Source of the DNA: Bacteroidales bacterium
Lineage (GTDB): Bacteria; Bacteroidota; Bacteroidia; Bacteroidales; JAQXIO01
DNA length: 64,000 nucleotides
Assembly: GCA_029007825.1 (NCBI GenBank)
Contig: JAQXIO010000009.1
Span: forward strand, 1-64,000
Direction of reading: 5' to 3'
Below the pieces are notes generated by a model that searched no databases, was not told the DNA's origin, and worked only from the letters and a program-made list of their open reading frames with translations. Below are positions 20,042 through 29,566 of this stretch, one piece after another (the stretch's first letter is position 1; the number at the start of each line of letters is the position of its first letter). The position numbers and the translations under genes were made by a program.

Positions 20042-20269
20042 TTACAATTTTACTTTGTAAATGGTTAAACACCCGTCTGGACATACATATCCACAGCTGG
20101 CACAGCCAATGCAATTGTCCGGATTTTTCATATACACAAAGTTATATCCCTTGTTGTTTACTTCTTTGGGATTAAGAGCCAATACATCGGCAGGGCAAGC
20201 CACTACGCACAGGTTGCATCCTTTGCAACGCTCTGTATTGACAACAACTGCTCCTTTAATTTTTGCCAT
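20042..20269 (-). CDS. Two-cluster ferredoxin subunit of the 2-oxoacid oxidoreductase
   Basis: A 75-residue protein with two [4Fe-4S] binding motifs, CKGCNLCVVACP and CIGCASCGYVCP, which pass electrons from the thiamine site to free ferredoxin. It is the first gene of the operon. I chose the ATG at 20269 (MAKIKGAVVV), because the in-frame extension to 20290 reaches into the promoter region. Confidence 0.93.
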   Translation of the reverse strand: MAKIKGAVVVNTERCKGCNLCVVACPADVLALNPKEVNNKGYNFVYMKNPDNCIGCASCGYVCPDGCLTIYKVKL

Positions 20270-20287
20270 TTCGAAAAAATTTGTCTG

Positions 20288-20318
20288 CAAAGGTAGTGAA
20301 AATAATCGAGAATAGAAA
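20288..20318 (-). promoter_or_regulatory. Promoter of the 2-oxoacid oxidoreductase operon
   Basis: On the minus strand, TTTC (20318-20315), 19 bp, then TACCTTTG (20295-20288), 18 bp before the ferredoxin ATG. The -7 box is perfect and the -33 box is 3 of 4. Confidence 0.6.
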
Positions 20319-20332
20319 GCATATTCGATATG

Positions 20333-20953
20333 CTAACACTTCCGTTTGCGAACACCCTTATATATTAAATAAATAATGAATAAGATGCCGATACCCAGTA
20401 ATATGTATGATAATTCTTCGTAATACAACTCCAGTAAATCTTTCTGGGTATAGAATACATATCCGAGTATCGCCAAAATAATATTCCATAATCCGGCACC
20501 TAAAGAAGTATACAGGATAAACGACGGAAGTTGCATGTTGGCCAAGCCTGCAGGAATGGAAATCAATTGACGGATACCGGGAACCAATCGTCCTATAAAG
20601 GTTGATATATTTCCGTTCTTGATAAAATACTTCTCTGCTTTTTCAACTTTCAAACGGTCTATCAGGCAGAGATGGGCGAAGCGGGTATCGGCAAATTTAT
20701 AGACCAAGAAACGTCCCAGGTATTTAGCCAGATAATAATTAATCAGAGCACCGATTAAAGCACCGATGGTGCTGAACAGTACAACCAGATAAATATTAAG
20801 ACTCCCTTCTGCAGCTTTCCATGCAGCCGGAGGAATTACAACTTCTGACGGAAAAGGAATAAAAGAGCTCTCTATTATCATCAATAAAGTAATGGTGAGA
20901 TAATTGATATTGGCCATGTACCAATCGACGATAGGCTGAATGTATTCTGTCAT
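20333..20953 (-). CDS. DedA family membrane protein
   Basis: A 206-residue integral membrane protein of the DedA/VTT family, whose members include undecaprenyl-phosphate and phospholipid flippases. IESSFIPFPSEVVIPPAA near residue 27 is the conserved re-entrant segment, and GRLVPGIRQLISIPAGLANM near residue 121 is the second hallmark, with its essential arginines. Several hydrophobic helices follow. It starts 20 bp downstream of glnS, so it is probably co-transcribed. Confidence 0.9.
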   Translation of the reverse strand: MTEYIQPIVDWYMANINYLTITLLMIIESSFIPFPSEVVIPPAAWKAAEGSLNIYLVVLFSTIGALIGALINYYLAKYLGRFLVYKFADTRFAHLCLIDRLKVEKAEKYFIKNGNISTFIGRLVPGIRQLISIPAGLANMQLPSFILYTSLGAGLWNIILAILGYVFYTQKDLLELYYEELSYILLGIGILFIIYLIYKGVRKRKC

Positions 20954-20973
20954 GTGTTTTGGTGTTTAATAGT

Positions 20974-22680
20974 TTATGCTTTTGCCTGAGCTTTACTCCA
21001 TGAATCCTTTAGGGAAACAGTTCGGTTAAAAATCAGTTTTTCGGGGTTTGAGTCAGGATCTAAATTGAAATATCCGATTCTCTGGAATTGGAAATGATCG
21101 TAAGCTTTTGCTTTGCCGAGTTCTTCTTCTACCCTGCAGTTCGTCAGTACAGTAAGAGAGCCCGGATTTAAGAGTTCCCTGAAGTCGGTATCTTTTTCTT
21201 CGGCCGGATTTTCGACATTGAACAATCGGTCGTATAGACGGACTTCTGCCGGAAGGCTTCTGGATGCCGAAACCCAATGAAGCGTCCCTTTTACCTTACG
21301 GTTACTGTCAGACATTCCGCTTTTGGTAAGAGGATCGTATTCGGCATATATTTCGCTAATTTCGCCCTTTTCATCTTTCTTACATCCGGTGCAACGGACA
21401 ATGTATGCATTTTTGAGGCGCACTTCCGCTCCCGGAGTCATTCTAAAGAATTTTTTAGGAGGGTTTTCCATAAAGTCATCACGCTCGATATATAACTCTT
21501 TCGTGAATGCAATTTCATGGCTACCCATACTTTCGTCTTCAGGATTATTGATAGCCTCCATCATTTCGACTTGATTCTCCGGATAATTTGTAATGATCAG
21601 TTTTACCGGATTAAGTACTGCCGATACTCGGGGAGCCTTAATATTCAAATCTTCCCGGACAGAGTGTTCCAAAAGGGAAACATCTATGATTCCGTCGTAT
21701 TTTGTGTAACCGATTCTGTCTATAAATCCTCTGATAGATTCAGGAGTATATCCTCTCCGTCGCAGACCGCAGATTGTCGGCATGCGAGGATCATCCCATC
21801 CGTTTACCAATCCCTCTTTCACCAGTTGCAGCAATTTTCTTTTGCTCATAACGGTATAGGTCATGTTCAGACGGTTGAACTCATACTGGCGCGGACGGTA
21901 AACACCTTCCTTGTTATCTGTTAACTGGTCTATAAACCAATCGTAGAGCGGACGATGGACAACGAACTCAAGCGTACAGATCGAGTGGGTAACACCTTCG
22001 AAATAGTCTGACTCGCCATGAGCAAAATCGTACATAGGATATGCATTCCATTTATTACCGGTCCGGTGATGAGGAGATTTGATAATCCGGTAGATAATAG
22101 GATCGCGGAAATGCATATTGGATGAAGCCATATCGATTTTAGCACGCAAAACCATGCTACCCTCTTCGAACTCTCCCTTATTCATGCGTCTGAACAAATC
22201 GAGGCTTTCTTCGGTCGGACGATTACGGTAAGGACTATTGGTCCCGGCAGAAGTAGGGGTTCCTTTTTGCTCGGCAATTTGTTCTGCAGACTGTTCGTCG
22301 ATATAAGCTTTATCTTCCAGTATTAATTTTTCTGCGAAATCCCAGAGCTGTTGGAAATAGTCAGAAGCATAATAGATATTTCCCCACTTAAATCCCAACC
22401 ATTTGATATCCTCCATAATAGAATCGACATATTCGACATCTTCCTTGATGGGATTCGTATCGTCGAAGCGTAGGTTGCAGACACCATTATATTTTTCTGC
22501 AATGCCGAAGTCCATGCAAATAGCTTTGGCATGACCGATGTGCAGGTATCCGTTGGGCTCCGGCGGAAAACGGGTCTGTATCCTTCCATCGTTTTTCTTT
22601 TCCGAAAGATCGTTCTCTACGATCTGTTCGATAAAATTCAAAGATTTTTTGTTTTCTATTGGTGTATTTACTTCTGCCAT
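20974..22680 (-). CDS. glnS: Glutamine--tRNA ligase
   Basis: A 568-residue class I aminoacyl-tRNA synthetase, of normal bacterial GlnRS length. It charges tRNA-Gln with glutamine directly. RFPPEPNGYLHIGHAKAI carries the HIGH motif and VMSKRKLLQLV is the KMSKS equivalent. RFDDTNPIKEDVEYVDSI and YDFAHGESDYFEGVTHSICT are GlnRS-specific. The anticodon-binding beta-barrel region forms the C-terminus. It is the first gene of a run with dedA. Confidence 0.97.
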   Translation of the reverse strand: MAEVNTPIENKKSLNFIEQIVENDLSEKKNDGRIQTRFPPEPNGYLHIGHAKAICMDFGIAEKYNGVCNLRFDDTNPIKEDVEYVDSIMEDIKWLGFKWGNIYYASDYFQQLWDFAEKLILEDKAYIDEQSAEQIAEQKGTPTSAGTNSPYRNRPTEESLDLFRRMNKGEFEEGSMVLRAKIDMASSNMHFRDPIIYRIIKSPHHRTGNKWNAYPMYDFAHGESDYFEGVTHSICTLEFVVHRPLYDWFIDQLTDNKEGVYRPRQYEFNRLNMTYTVMSKRKLLQLVKEGLVNGWDDPRMPTICGLRRRGYTPESIRGFIDRIGYTKYDGIIDVSLLEHSVREDLNIKAPRVSAVLNPVKLIITNYPENQVEMMEAINNPEDESMGSHEIAFTKELYIERDDFMENPPKKFFRMTPGAEVRLKNAYIVRCTGCKKDEKGEISEIYAEYDPLTKSGMSDSNRKVKGTLHWVSASRSLPAEVRLYDRLFNVENPAEEKDTDFRELLNPGSLTVLTNCRVEEELGKAKAYDHFQFQRIGYFNLDPDSNPEKLIFNRTVSLKDSWSKAQAKA

Positions 22681-22705
22681 AACAAGTAGGTTCTTTAATA
22701 AACCA

Positions 22706-22713
22706 CAAAAGTA
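22706..22713 (-). promoter_or_regulatory. -7 promoter box of glnS
   Basis: TACTTTTG on the minus strand, 25 bp before the glnS ATG, matches TAnnTTTG. The -33 position has only a weak match. Confidence 0.45.
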
Positions 22714-22876
22714 AATGTTTTTTCTTCTTAAACAGATATAATTGATATAGAAGAGTTACTATATTATTCTCAAAATATGTTGTAGAATATAAAAATAAAT
22801 TTGTCTTTTGAAGTTTTATTATTCACTTTTGTAATGCCTAAAGCAATCTTTTTGCCTTAAGAAATAATACCTGATT

Positions 22877-22908
22877 GAAACGGGGAAGCTGTGAAGCCTC
22901 CCCGTTTC
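22877..22908 (-). terminator. Terminator of the two-component operon
   Basis: An inverted repeat GAAACGGGGA (22877-22886) with 22899-22908, GC-rich at the base of a 12-nt loop, just 8 bp beyond the histidine kinase stop. Confidence 0.75.
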
Positions 22909-22916
22909 GATTTATA

Positions 22917-24689
22917 CTATATATGTTTTTTTAGTGTAAATAAGAATTCAAGTCCACCTTCTGGACGGTTTTTAGCCGATATCTGACCTTTATGGAAACT
23001 AATTCCGTTTTTTACGATTGCCAGGCCAAGACCTGTTCCTCCCGACTTTCTGCTTCGTCCTTTATCGACCCTGTAAAAGCGTTCAAACAGTCGGTTGATA
23101 TGTTCGTCTGCGACGCCGATGCCGGTATCATAGAAACTAAAGTAGTAATATTTAGTATCTTCCCTGTAGCAGGAAACATTGATCGTGATGTTTTCTCCTG
23201 CATACGTAATTGCGTTATCGAATAAATTTCTGAAAATAGAAAAAAGGATTGAATAGTTTCCCCGAACAATCGTAGATTCGGGAACATTGATCTCCGTAAG
23301 TATATGCTTTGCAACGAATATCGTTTCGGAATCCTGCAAAATCTCTTTTAAAATGGAATAAATGGAAATATCGCTTAAATCATGCATGTCTTTGGCTTCA
23401 TCCATCCGGTTAAGAACGGAAATATCCCTCAATAGGTCTGCCAAACGTTGAGCCTGAGCATAACATCTTTCGATAAAGAAGTTTTTTCTATCTTCATCGA
23501 CTTTGTTAGACAAGATGGTTTCGAGATAACCCTGCAGGCTGCTGACCGGCGTTTTTAGTTCATGCGCAATGTTTTGGGTGAGTTCCCGCTTCATTTTCGA
23601 TTCTTCCTCCTGCCTTGAAATATCATTGATAGAGATTTCGTATGTATTATCGATGAAAAGGATACATTCGACCAAGAATATTTTGCTGTTTTTATTGATC
23701 GTTATAGATTCTCTGAGTACCTTTTTCTTTCGGTTGCTATTGTTGATATTTGAATGGATAAAAGAATGGAGGGGTGCAAACTCCTCTATATTCAGGACTT
23801 TGTCAGTGGAGGAAATTTGTTTATCCGAGATCAGGTTTATGCATTGATAAAACAGATTGTTCGATAAAATTTCGTTTCCATCGGGATAAAACATGGCGAA
23901 ACCTTCTCTTGAATATTGGAAATGTTTGTTGATTTTAGCCCGTTCCAACGATAATTGAGCCTTGCTTTCCTGTACCTTTTTATATAAGGAAACAATGTGT
24001 TTGGAGATTTCTCCCAAATCATTATCTACGAATTGCAGTTCGTCATCATCGATTTCCTGATTCTTTTCTATCTTTTCACTGAGCGTTTTCAGTTTGGTAA
24101 TTGTACCTCCGATAATACGGGAGAACCGTAAAAGGGTCAGTAGAATGATAATAGTCATTCCAACTATAAAATAGATAAAAGTAGTATCGATGCGCAGACG
24201 ATTGATAACATAAGAGTCGTAAGGAAGGGCAGCGCGGAAAATATACCCGTCGTAATTTTTGGCGGAATAAAAATAGGAGATTCCTGTTGTTCTGGATTTA
24301 CGGATAGCATAGCCGTTTTTTTCTTTCAGAGCCTGTTCGATCTCTTTTCGGCTGATATGATTTTCCATTTCATCGCTTTCTTTCGAGTCGTAAAGGACTT
24401 CTCCGTGTGGATCGATTATGGTAATGCGAAGCTCTTTTTCGGGTATTGTTCCGATAAAATAGGCTACAGCCTCCTCTGTGTTTTGTTTGTCTTTAATGAG
24501 AAGATGAAGCTGATCGTTATAATTCGATAGCAACAAATTTAATTTTTCGGTTGAAAAAACTTTTTCACGCTGATATTGGAAAATAAAAAAGCAGAAGACA
24601 AACAGCATGAAGATGATGAATACGCTCCAGAAAAGACGTTTGGCAAAAGAATGGCTTACAGAAGAGCTATTTTTTGATGTCATAGACAA
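22917..24689 (-). CDS. Membrane sensor histidine kinase, RprX/PhoR-like
   Basis: A 590-residue sensor kinase. Two membrane segments (about 18-38 and 169-188) bracket a periplasmic domain of about 130 residues. A HAMP-like and a PAS-like region follow. The phosphoacceptor is His 376 in ELTQNIAHELKTPVSSLQGY. The ATPase domain has FSIFRNLFDNAITYAGEN (N box) and DTGIGVADEHINRLFERFYR (G1 and F boxes), then GGTGLGLAIVKNG (G2). Its response regulator lies immediately upstream in the same operon. The pair resembles Bacteroides fragilis RprX/RprY; the signal sensed is not known from sequence. Confidence 0.92.
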   Translation of the reverse strand: MSMTSKNSSSVSHSFAKRLFWSVFIIFMLFVFCFFIFQYQREKVFSTEKLNLLLSNYNDQLHLLIKDKQNTEEAVAYFIGTIPEKELRITIIDPHGEVLYDSKESDEMENHISRKEIEQALKEKNGYAIRKSRTTGISYFYSAKNYDGYIFRAALPYDSYVINRLRIDTTFIYFIVGMTIIILLTLLRFSRIIGGTITKLKTLSEKIEKNQEIDDDELQFVDNDLGEISKHIVSLYKKVQESKAQLSLERAKINKHFQYSREGFAMFYPDGNEILSNNLFYQCINLISDKQISSTDKVLNIEEFAPLHSFIHSNINNSNRKKKVLRESITINKNSKIFLVECILFIDNTYEISINDISRQEEESKMKRELTQNIAHELKTPVSSLQGYLETILSNKVDEDRKNFFIERCYAQAQRLADLLRDISVLNRMDEAKDMHDLSDISIYSILKEILQDSETIFVAKHILTEINVPESTIVRGNYSILFSIFRNLFDNAITYAGENITINVSCYREDTKYYYFSFYDTGIGVADEHINRLFERFYRVDKGRSRKSGGTGLGLAIVKNGISFHKGQISAKNRPEGGLEFLFTLKKHI

Positions 24690-24698
24690 TTGTATATA

Positions 24699-25385
24699 TT
24701 ATTCTTCGAAGCAATATCCGAATCCTAATCTTGTGACAATATTTTTACCGTAAATACCGACTTTCTTACGCAGGCGTGTAATGTTTACATCGATGGTGCG
24801 GTCCAGAACATAGACCTCATCGCTCCATACTTTGGAAAGAATTTCTTCACGCGAGAATACATTACCTCTGTTTGAAAGCAACAGTTTGAGAATTTCGAAT
24901 TCCTTTTTTGTCAAAGATATATCTTTTCCTGCTACCGAAGCTTTAATGCTTTTTGTGTCCAGTACGAGTTGGTCATAAACGATTGTGTTGTCCGCTTCCT
25001 GCGGTTTTGCGTCCATTACCCGTCTCATTACGGCTTTAACCCGTACTATGACTTCCCGTATGGAAAAAGGTTTGGATATATAATCGTCGGCGCCGATGTT
25101 AAAGCCTGTAACCAAGTCGTTTTCTGTATCTTTGGCAGTAAGAAAAATAATAGGGATTTTGTCGGTCTTGGGATCTTTCTTTAGCATACTGGCCATTTTA
25201 AAACCAGAAATTTCTCCCATCATGACATCCAGCAACAATAAATCATATTGGGTAAGATTTTTGGTTAAAGCATCTTCGGCGCTCAGGCTCGTATCGACAT
25301 CGTAACCCTCTATTTCCAGATTAAATTTAAGTATTTCACAGAGGTCTGCTTCATCGTCAACCACTAATATTTTTCCGTTTGACAT
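24699..25385 (-). CDS. rprY: OmpR-family response regulator, RprY-like
   Basis: A 228-residue regulator with a receiver domain (1-120) and a winged-helix DNA-binding domain (130-228). The phosphoacceptor is Asp 53 (LLLLDVMMGE), the acidic pocket is VVDDE at 8-12, and the switch Lys 85 is in FLTAKDTEND. The DNA-binding half shows LTKKEFEILKLLLSNRGNVF and DRTIDVNITRLRKKVG. It is transcribed first, 9 bp before the kinase. The symbol is given by resemblance to Bacteroides RprY. Confidence 0.92.
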   Translation of the reverse strand: MSNGKILVVDDEADLCEILKFNLEIEGYDVDTSLSAEDALTKNLTQYDLLLLDVMMGEISGFKMASMLKKDPKTDKIPIIFLTAKDTENDLVTGFNIGADDYISKPFSIREVIVRVKAVMRRVMDAKPQEADNTIVYDQLVLDTKSIKASVAGKDISLTKKEFEILKLLLSNRGNVFSREEILSKVWSDEVYVLDRTIDVNITRLRKKVGIYGKNIVTRLGFGYCFEE

Positions 25386-25406
25386 AATCCGTATTATTTA
25401 TTTTTG

Positions 25407-25438
25407 CAAAACTAATGTAAAGTCATAGAATGGACAAG
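25407..25438 (-). promoter_or_regulatory. Promoter of the two-component operon
   Basis: On the minus strand CTTG (25438-25435), 20 bp, TAGTTTTG (25414-25407), 21 bp before the regulator ATG. The -7 box is perfect and the -33 box is 3 of 4. Confidence 0.55.
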
Positions 25439-25694
25439 AGTATAATGTTTCAAAGCAAAGAAATAATTATTACAAAAAGGTTACAAAACAGGCCGTTACT
25501 TGCTTCAGCTTGGGGAATGACTCTAAGCTTTATTTGTTTGCATAACAATTATTTATTGATAAGGAAGAAGGCCTTTGGATATTTCTTTTCTGATTTTGTA
25601 ATCTATCGAGGCTCTAAAATATGTATCTTTGGAATAAGTAAATTTGACCGGTTATTTGAAGAAGGAATAAAGGTCACATACCGCAGAAATTTGA
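25439..25694. promoter_or_regulatory. Intergenic region with the -7 box of the AddB-like gene
   Basis: About 256 bp between divergent genes. TATCTTTG at 25624-25631 (plus strand) matches TAnnTTTG, 63 bp before the AddB-like ATG. The nearest TTTG (25595-25598) is 25 bp upstream, longer than usual. A 101-codon plus-strand frame across this region shows no recognisable domain and is judged non-coding. Confidence 0.4.
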
Positions 25695-28577
25695 ATGGAA
25701 CCTTTCTTGAAACGTATTGCAAAGGAATTTTATAGCCGCGAAGGTGCCGGACTGAAAGATTATGCTTTCATTTTTCCCAACAGGCGTGCCGGCCTTTTTT
25801 TTAGAAAATATCTTGCAGAAAGTGCTCAGGTACCGATTTTCTCTCCTGTTATTCTTACAATTAACGAGCTTTTTACACAGCTATCCGATTTGGTGCTTTG
25901 CGACCGCATACAGTTATTATTTAGACTGTATGCGGTATACTGGCAAATTACGCATACGGAAGAGAGTTTCGACCATTTTCTTTTCTGGGGTGAAATTATG
26001 CTGAACGATTTCGATGATATCGATAAATACGGAGTAGATGCAGCCCAGCTTTTTTCCAATCTGACGGATTTGCGGACATTAGATGCCAATCCTTTGGAAT
26101 ATCTTTCACCTGAACAATTGGCTGCTATCCGTTCGTTTTGGTCTGGATTTGGTGAAGAAGAACAGAGTTTTTACCGTTCGGATTTTGTTTCGTTCTGGAG
26201 CCATTTATATCCGGTTTATTCCACTTTCAGGGATGAATTGTTGAGCGATGGGAAAGCCTATGAAGGGATGCTTATGAGGCGGGTAGTGGAGAAGATGGAT
26301 ATGAATGCCCCGGTTGTGAAATCACATTATAAAAAGATTGTTTTTGTCGGTTTCAATGCTTTGAATAAGATAGAAGAACGTTTTTTTCTACTTTTGAAAA
26401 AGGAGGGGATTGCTGATTTTTACTGGGATTATTCGTCCGAATGGATTAAAGATGCGTCGAATCGTTCCTCCTTCTTTATGGAACGGAATTTAACTCTTTT
26501 TCCTTCTCAGATAGTATTGCCCGGTGAAGATATACATCCGCCGGTTATTGAGATAAGAGGTGTAGCATCATCTGTCGCTCAGGCCAAAGGCGTCGCCGGA
26601 TTGCTTGATCGGTTGTATCCTAAACAGGCAAATGCAAATCCTGGAAAATGGATGGAGACGGCAATCGTATTGCCCGATGAAAATTTGCTTTTTCCTTTGC
26701 TGAGTTCTATTCCCGAACAAATAGAACGGATAAATGTAACGATGGGTTATTCCCTTTCCAAATCACCTATTGCCGGTCTGTTGGATCTTACCCTTGAATT
26801 GCACCGTAACAGCCGGGAGCGTGAAGGGCTTGTAGAGTTTTATCATCGTGACGTACTTAATCTTTTCAATCATCGATATTTGAGTATTTATCGTGACGAT
26901 GTAAACCGTTTACGGCAGGATATTATAAATAATAACCGGATTTTTATAGACGAGACTTTTTTGAGGATAAATCCGCTTTTCGATGTGGTGTTCAGAACAC
27001 TTTCTTCCGAATTGAATATTTATGGTTATCTGTTGAAAATAATTGAGGCGGTGGTAAATATTCTACCCGATATGGAGATCGGGATCGGGGAGGAGGAAGA
27101 GGCGGAACCCGAGTCGTCCGTCGCATTGGAACGCGAATTTATAGATTATTATGTAGCGCTGCTTAATAAAGTTGAGCTTTCCTGCCGTTCGTACCAGGCG
27201 GTTATAACATCCGATACCTATTTTAAATTATTGCGGAAACTGGTACAATCCGTTTCCGTTCCGTTTCAGGGAGAACCTTTGTCCGGACTCCAGATTATGG
27301 GGGTGCTCGAAACCCGTGTACTGGATTTTGAGAATGTAGTAATTTTGTCTATGAACGAAGGGATTTTTCCTCTTCCTAAAGGAGCAAACTCCCTGATACC
27401 GTATAATTTGCGAAAAGGATTCGGTCTGCCTACGACCGAACATCAGGACGCAGTATATGCTTATCATTTTTACCGTCTTTTGCAACGCGCCAAGAATGTG
27501 TATTTCTTTTACGATACCCGTTCGGACGGTTTGAGAAGCGGAGAGATAAGCCGTTATATACGACAGTTGAAATATCTCTATCGGGTACCGATTATAGAGC
27601 GGCTTATGGTCTATAACGTGGGAAGTAAAGAAATACTGCCCCTTAATATTCCGAAAACAGAAAAAGTAATGGAGCGGTTGAAGACTTTTACAAACGGAGG
27701 GCCTCGCTTTCTATCGGCTTCTTCTGTGAATACTTACCTGCAATGTCCTTTAAAATTTTATCTTCTCTATGTACAGCAATTGAAAGAAGAAGAAGAGATT
27801 CAGGAGAGGGTAGAGGCAAATGTATTCGGCTCTCTTTTCCATAAAACGATGGAGCTTCTTTATGCACCTTATTGTAAACGGGTAGTTCCTGCTGATATTC
27901 TTTTGGATATGGCTAAGGATAAGCAGCTATTGGATAATGTAATAAGGCGTTCTTTTGTTGAGGTCGTATATCATGGACGGGAAATCAGATCGCTCGAAGG
28001 AGAACATTTATTGATAGCAGAAGTGATAAAACGTTATGTCCGGCAACTGCTGAAACGTGATGCCGAATTGGCTCCGTTTGAATATCTGGCATCCGAAGAT
28101 AAAATAGTTACATCACTAAATGTTGATAAAGATTTGAATGTGAATATTAAGGCATTAATCGACAGAGTAGATAAAGTAAGCGGAAAGATCCGTCTGGTCG
28201 ATTATAAAACAGGAAAAGGTGAGGCTCTGTTTTCTTCTGTCGAACAGCTGTTCGACAGATCAGTGGCAAACCGCCCGAAAGAGGTTTTACAGCTATTTTT
28301 GTATGCGTTGTTATATCAGCAAAAGTATATGTTGTCCGATATCCTGCCGTCCATTATTTTTTTGCGTTCTATATTTAAAGAGAACAGCCGGGGAGATATA
28401 AAGCAAAAAAACAATCGGGATACGGTGGTAATCGATTCGTTTAATCCGTATAAAAAGGAATTTAACGAAGCTTTGAAAAGTTGTCTGAAAGAGATATTCG
28501 ATCCATCTGCACCGTTTGTTCAAACCGATGATAAAAAGGCTTGCGAATATTGTAGTTTCTCTTCTTTGTGCTCATAA
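25695..28577 (+). CDS. AddB-like PD-(D/E)XK nuclease of double-strand-break repair
   Basis: A 960-residue protein of the AddB/RexB-like type. A degenerate helicase-like N-terminus opens with YAFIFPNRRAGLFFRKYLAE, the usual inactivated-Walker region. The C-terminal nuclease shows FLSASSVNTYLQCPLKFYLL, NVFGSLFHKTMELLY and IRLVDYKTGKGEALF, which carry the metal ligands and the catalytic Asp-x-Lys. A terminal CEYCSFSSLCS, with the Cys in QCPLKFY, fits the iron-sulfur staple of AddB. Such proteins work with an AddA helicase-nuclease, which is not adjacent in this window. Start at the ATG at 25695. Confidence 0.88.
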   Translation: MEPFLKRIAKEFYSREGAGLKDYAFIFPNRRAGLFFRKYLAESAQVPIFSPVILTINELFTQLSDLVLCDRIQLLFRLYAVYWQITHTEESFDHFLFWGEIMLNDFDDIDKYGVDAAQLFSNLTDLRTLDANPLEYLSPEQLAAIRSFWSGFGEEEQSFYRSDFVSFWSHLYPVYSTFRDELLSDGKAYEGMLMRRVVEKMDMNAPVVKSHYKKIVFVGFNALNKIEERFFLLLKKEGIADFYWDYSSEWIKDASNRSSFFMERNLTLFPSQIVLPGEDIHPPVIEIRGVASSVAQAKGVAGLLDRLYPKQANANPGKWMETAIVLPDENLLFPLLSSIPEQIERINVTMGYSLSKSPIAGLLDLTLELHRNSREREGLVEFYHRDVLNLFNHRYLSIYRDDVNRLRQDIINNNRIFIDETFLRINPLFDVVFRTLSSELNIYGYLLKIIEAVVNILPDMEIGIGEEEEAEPESSVALEREFIDYYVALLNKVELSCRSYQAVITSDTYFKLLRKLVQSVSVPFQGEPLSGLQIMGVLETRVLDFENVVILSMNEGIFPLPKGANSLIPYNLRKGFGLPTTEHQDAVYAYHFYRLLQRAKNVYFFYDTRSDGLRSGEISRYIRQLKYLYRVPIIERLMVYNVGSKEILPLNIPKTEKVMERLKTFTNGGPRFLSASSVNTYLQCPLKFYLLYVQQLKEEEEIQERVEANVFGSLFHKTMELLYAPYCKRVVPADILLDMAKDKQLLDNVIRRSFVEVVYHGREIRSLEGEHLLIAEVIKRYVRQLLKRDAELAPFEYLASEDKIVTSLNVDKDLNVNIKALIDRVDKVSGKIRLVDYKTGKGEALFSSVEQLFDRSVANRPKEVLQLFLYALLYQQKYMLSDILPSIIFLRSIFKENSRGDIKQKNNRDTVVIDSFNPYKKEFNEALKSCLKEIFDPSAPFVQTDDKKACEYCSFSSLCS

Positions 28578-28602
28578 ATAAATTATATTGTCCCTTTTAA
28601 AA

Positions 28603-29436
28603 ATGCAGATCAGTGTAATTATAGACAACCGTGTTTCCGGCAATAATGAGTTTTTATGTTGTGAGCATGGCTTGAGTATTTATTTCGAGTTGTCCGGTAA
28701 AAAATGGCTTTTCGATACTGGGGCATCGGATAATTTTATTATAAATGCAGAAAACATAGGTATCCGGATAAGTGAAGTGGATTATCTGGTATTGTCACAT
28801 GGTCATAACGACCATACGGGAGGACTGCGTAGTTTTTTGGCTTTGAATCGAAAGGCAACTGTTTTTCTTTCGCGGAAAATTGCAGAAGCTTCATTTTACT
28901 CTTATAAGAATGGGATAAGAAGGGATATCAGTACCGAAAAGGCTCTTTTCTCCGAATATAAAGAGCGTTTTTCGTTTATTGACATTAGTTCCCTTATTTC
29001 AGGTAATATAGGATTGGTTCTGGGACGCACGTTATGCTATCCGCAACCATTGGCAAACCGTACGCTTTATATCTCTGATGGAAAGGGCGAAAAAACGGAT
29101 GATTTTTTACATGAATTGGCATTAGTTGTGAAAACGAATGATGGAATCGTCATTTTTTCGGCATGTACGCATCTGGGAATACAAAATACAATAAAAGGGT
29201 GTTGTGATTTTATGGAAGAATCGAAGGTAAAGGCTTTTATTGGAGGTGCACATCTTATCGACGGAGCCGAAAAACCTATGAATATACGTAAAATAGCAGC
29301 AGAGCTAAAAGTGCAATATCCCGAATGTGTATATTTCGTCGGACATTGTATCGGCGATGAGGCCCTCTCGGTGTTATCTTCAGAGATGGGAGCTAAATTG
29401 CAGCCTATTTATAGTGGATTTACTTTTAGTATCTGA
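28603..29436 (+). CDS. MBL-fold metallo-hydrolase
   Basis: A protein of about 277 residues of the metallo-beta-lactamase superfamily. The metal-binding HxHxDH motif is LVLSHGHNDHTGGLRSFLAL, with further ligands in IVIFSACTHLGIQNTIKG and YFVGHCIGDEA. The layout resembles the MJ0301 / dihydropterin-related subgroup; the substrate is unknown. I chose the ATG at 28603; the frame extends to a TTG at 28588 without support. It is 25 bp downstream of the AddB-like gene and likely shares its transcript. Confidence 0.87.
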   Translation: MQISVIIDNRVSGNNEFLCCEHGLSIYFELSGKKWLFDTGASDNFIINAENIGIRISEVDYLVLSHGHNDHTGGLRSFLALNRKATVFLSRKIAEASFYSYKNGIRRDISTEKALFSEYKERFSFIDISSLISGNIGLVLGRTLCYPQPLANRTLYISDGKGEKTDDFLHELALVVKTNDGIVIFSACTHLGIQNTIKGCCDFMEESKVKAFIGGAHLIDGAEKPMNIRKIAAELKVQYPECVYFVGHCIGDEALSVLSSEMGAKLQPIYSGFTFSI

Positions 29437-29494
29437 GAGATACTTTTTTATTTCAATCATAATAATCATAGAAAATTCGGATTGGAGTTATAAG

Positions 29495-29540
29495 AACAGA
29501 AAAAAGGAGAGACATAATTATGTCTCTCCTTTTTTCTGTT
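29495..29540. terminator. Perfect 46-bp palindromic bidirectional terminator
   Basis: Two 23-bp arms (29495-29517 and 29518-29540) match perfectly with no spacer. A and T runs on both sides provide a U-tail in each direction. It lies between two convergent genes (MBL hydrolase and rpiB). Confidence 0.88.
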
Positions 29541-29566
29541 TCAGCCGATACGACTATATAATAAAT

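Noticed and set aside
20318-20334. Short hairpin AGCATAT-TCG-ATATGCT at the end of dedA
   Set aside because: Only 7 bp, AT-rich, and overlaps the dedA stop and the next promoter; too weak to call a terminator.
22681-22876. Possible RNA gene between glnS and the kinase
   Set aside because: AT-rich, with no tRNA arms or strong fold other than the terminator at 22877-22908.
25430-25735. 101-codon plus-strand frame before the AddB-like gene
   Set aside because: It overlaps the AddB start, includes the likely AddB promoter, and has no recognisable domain.
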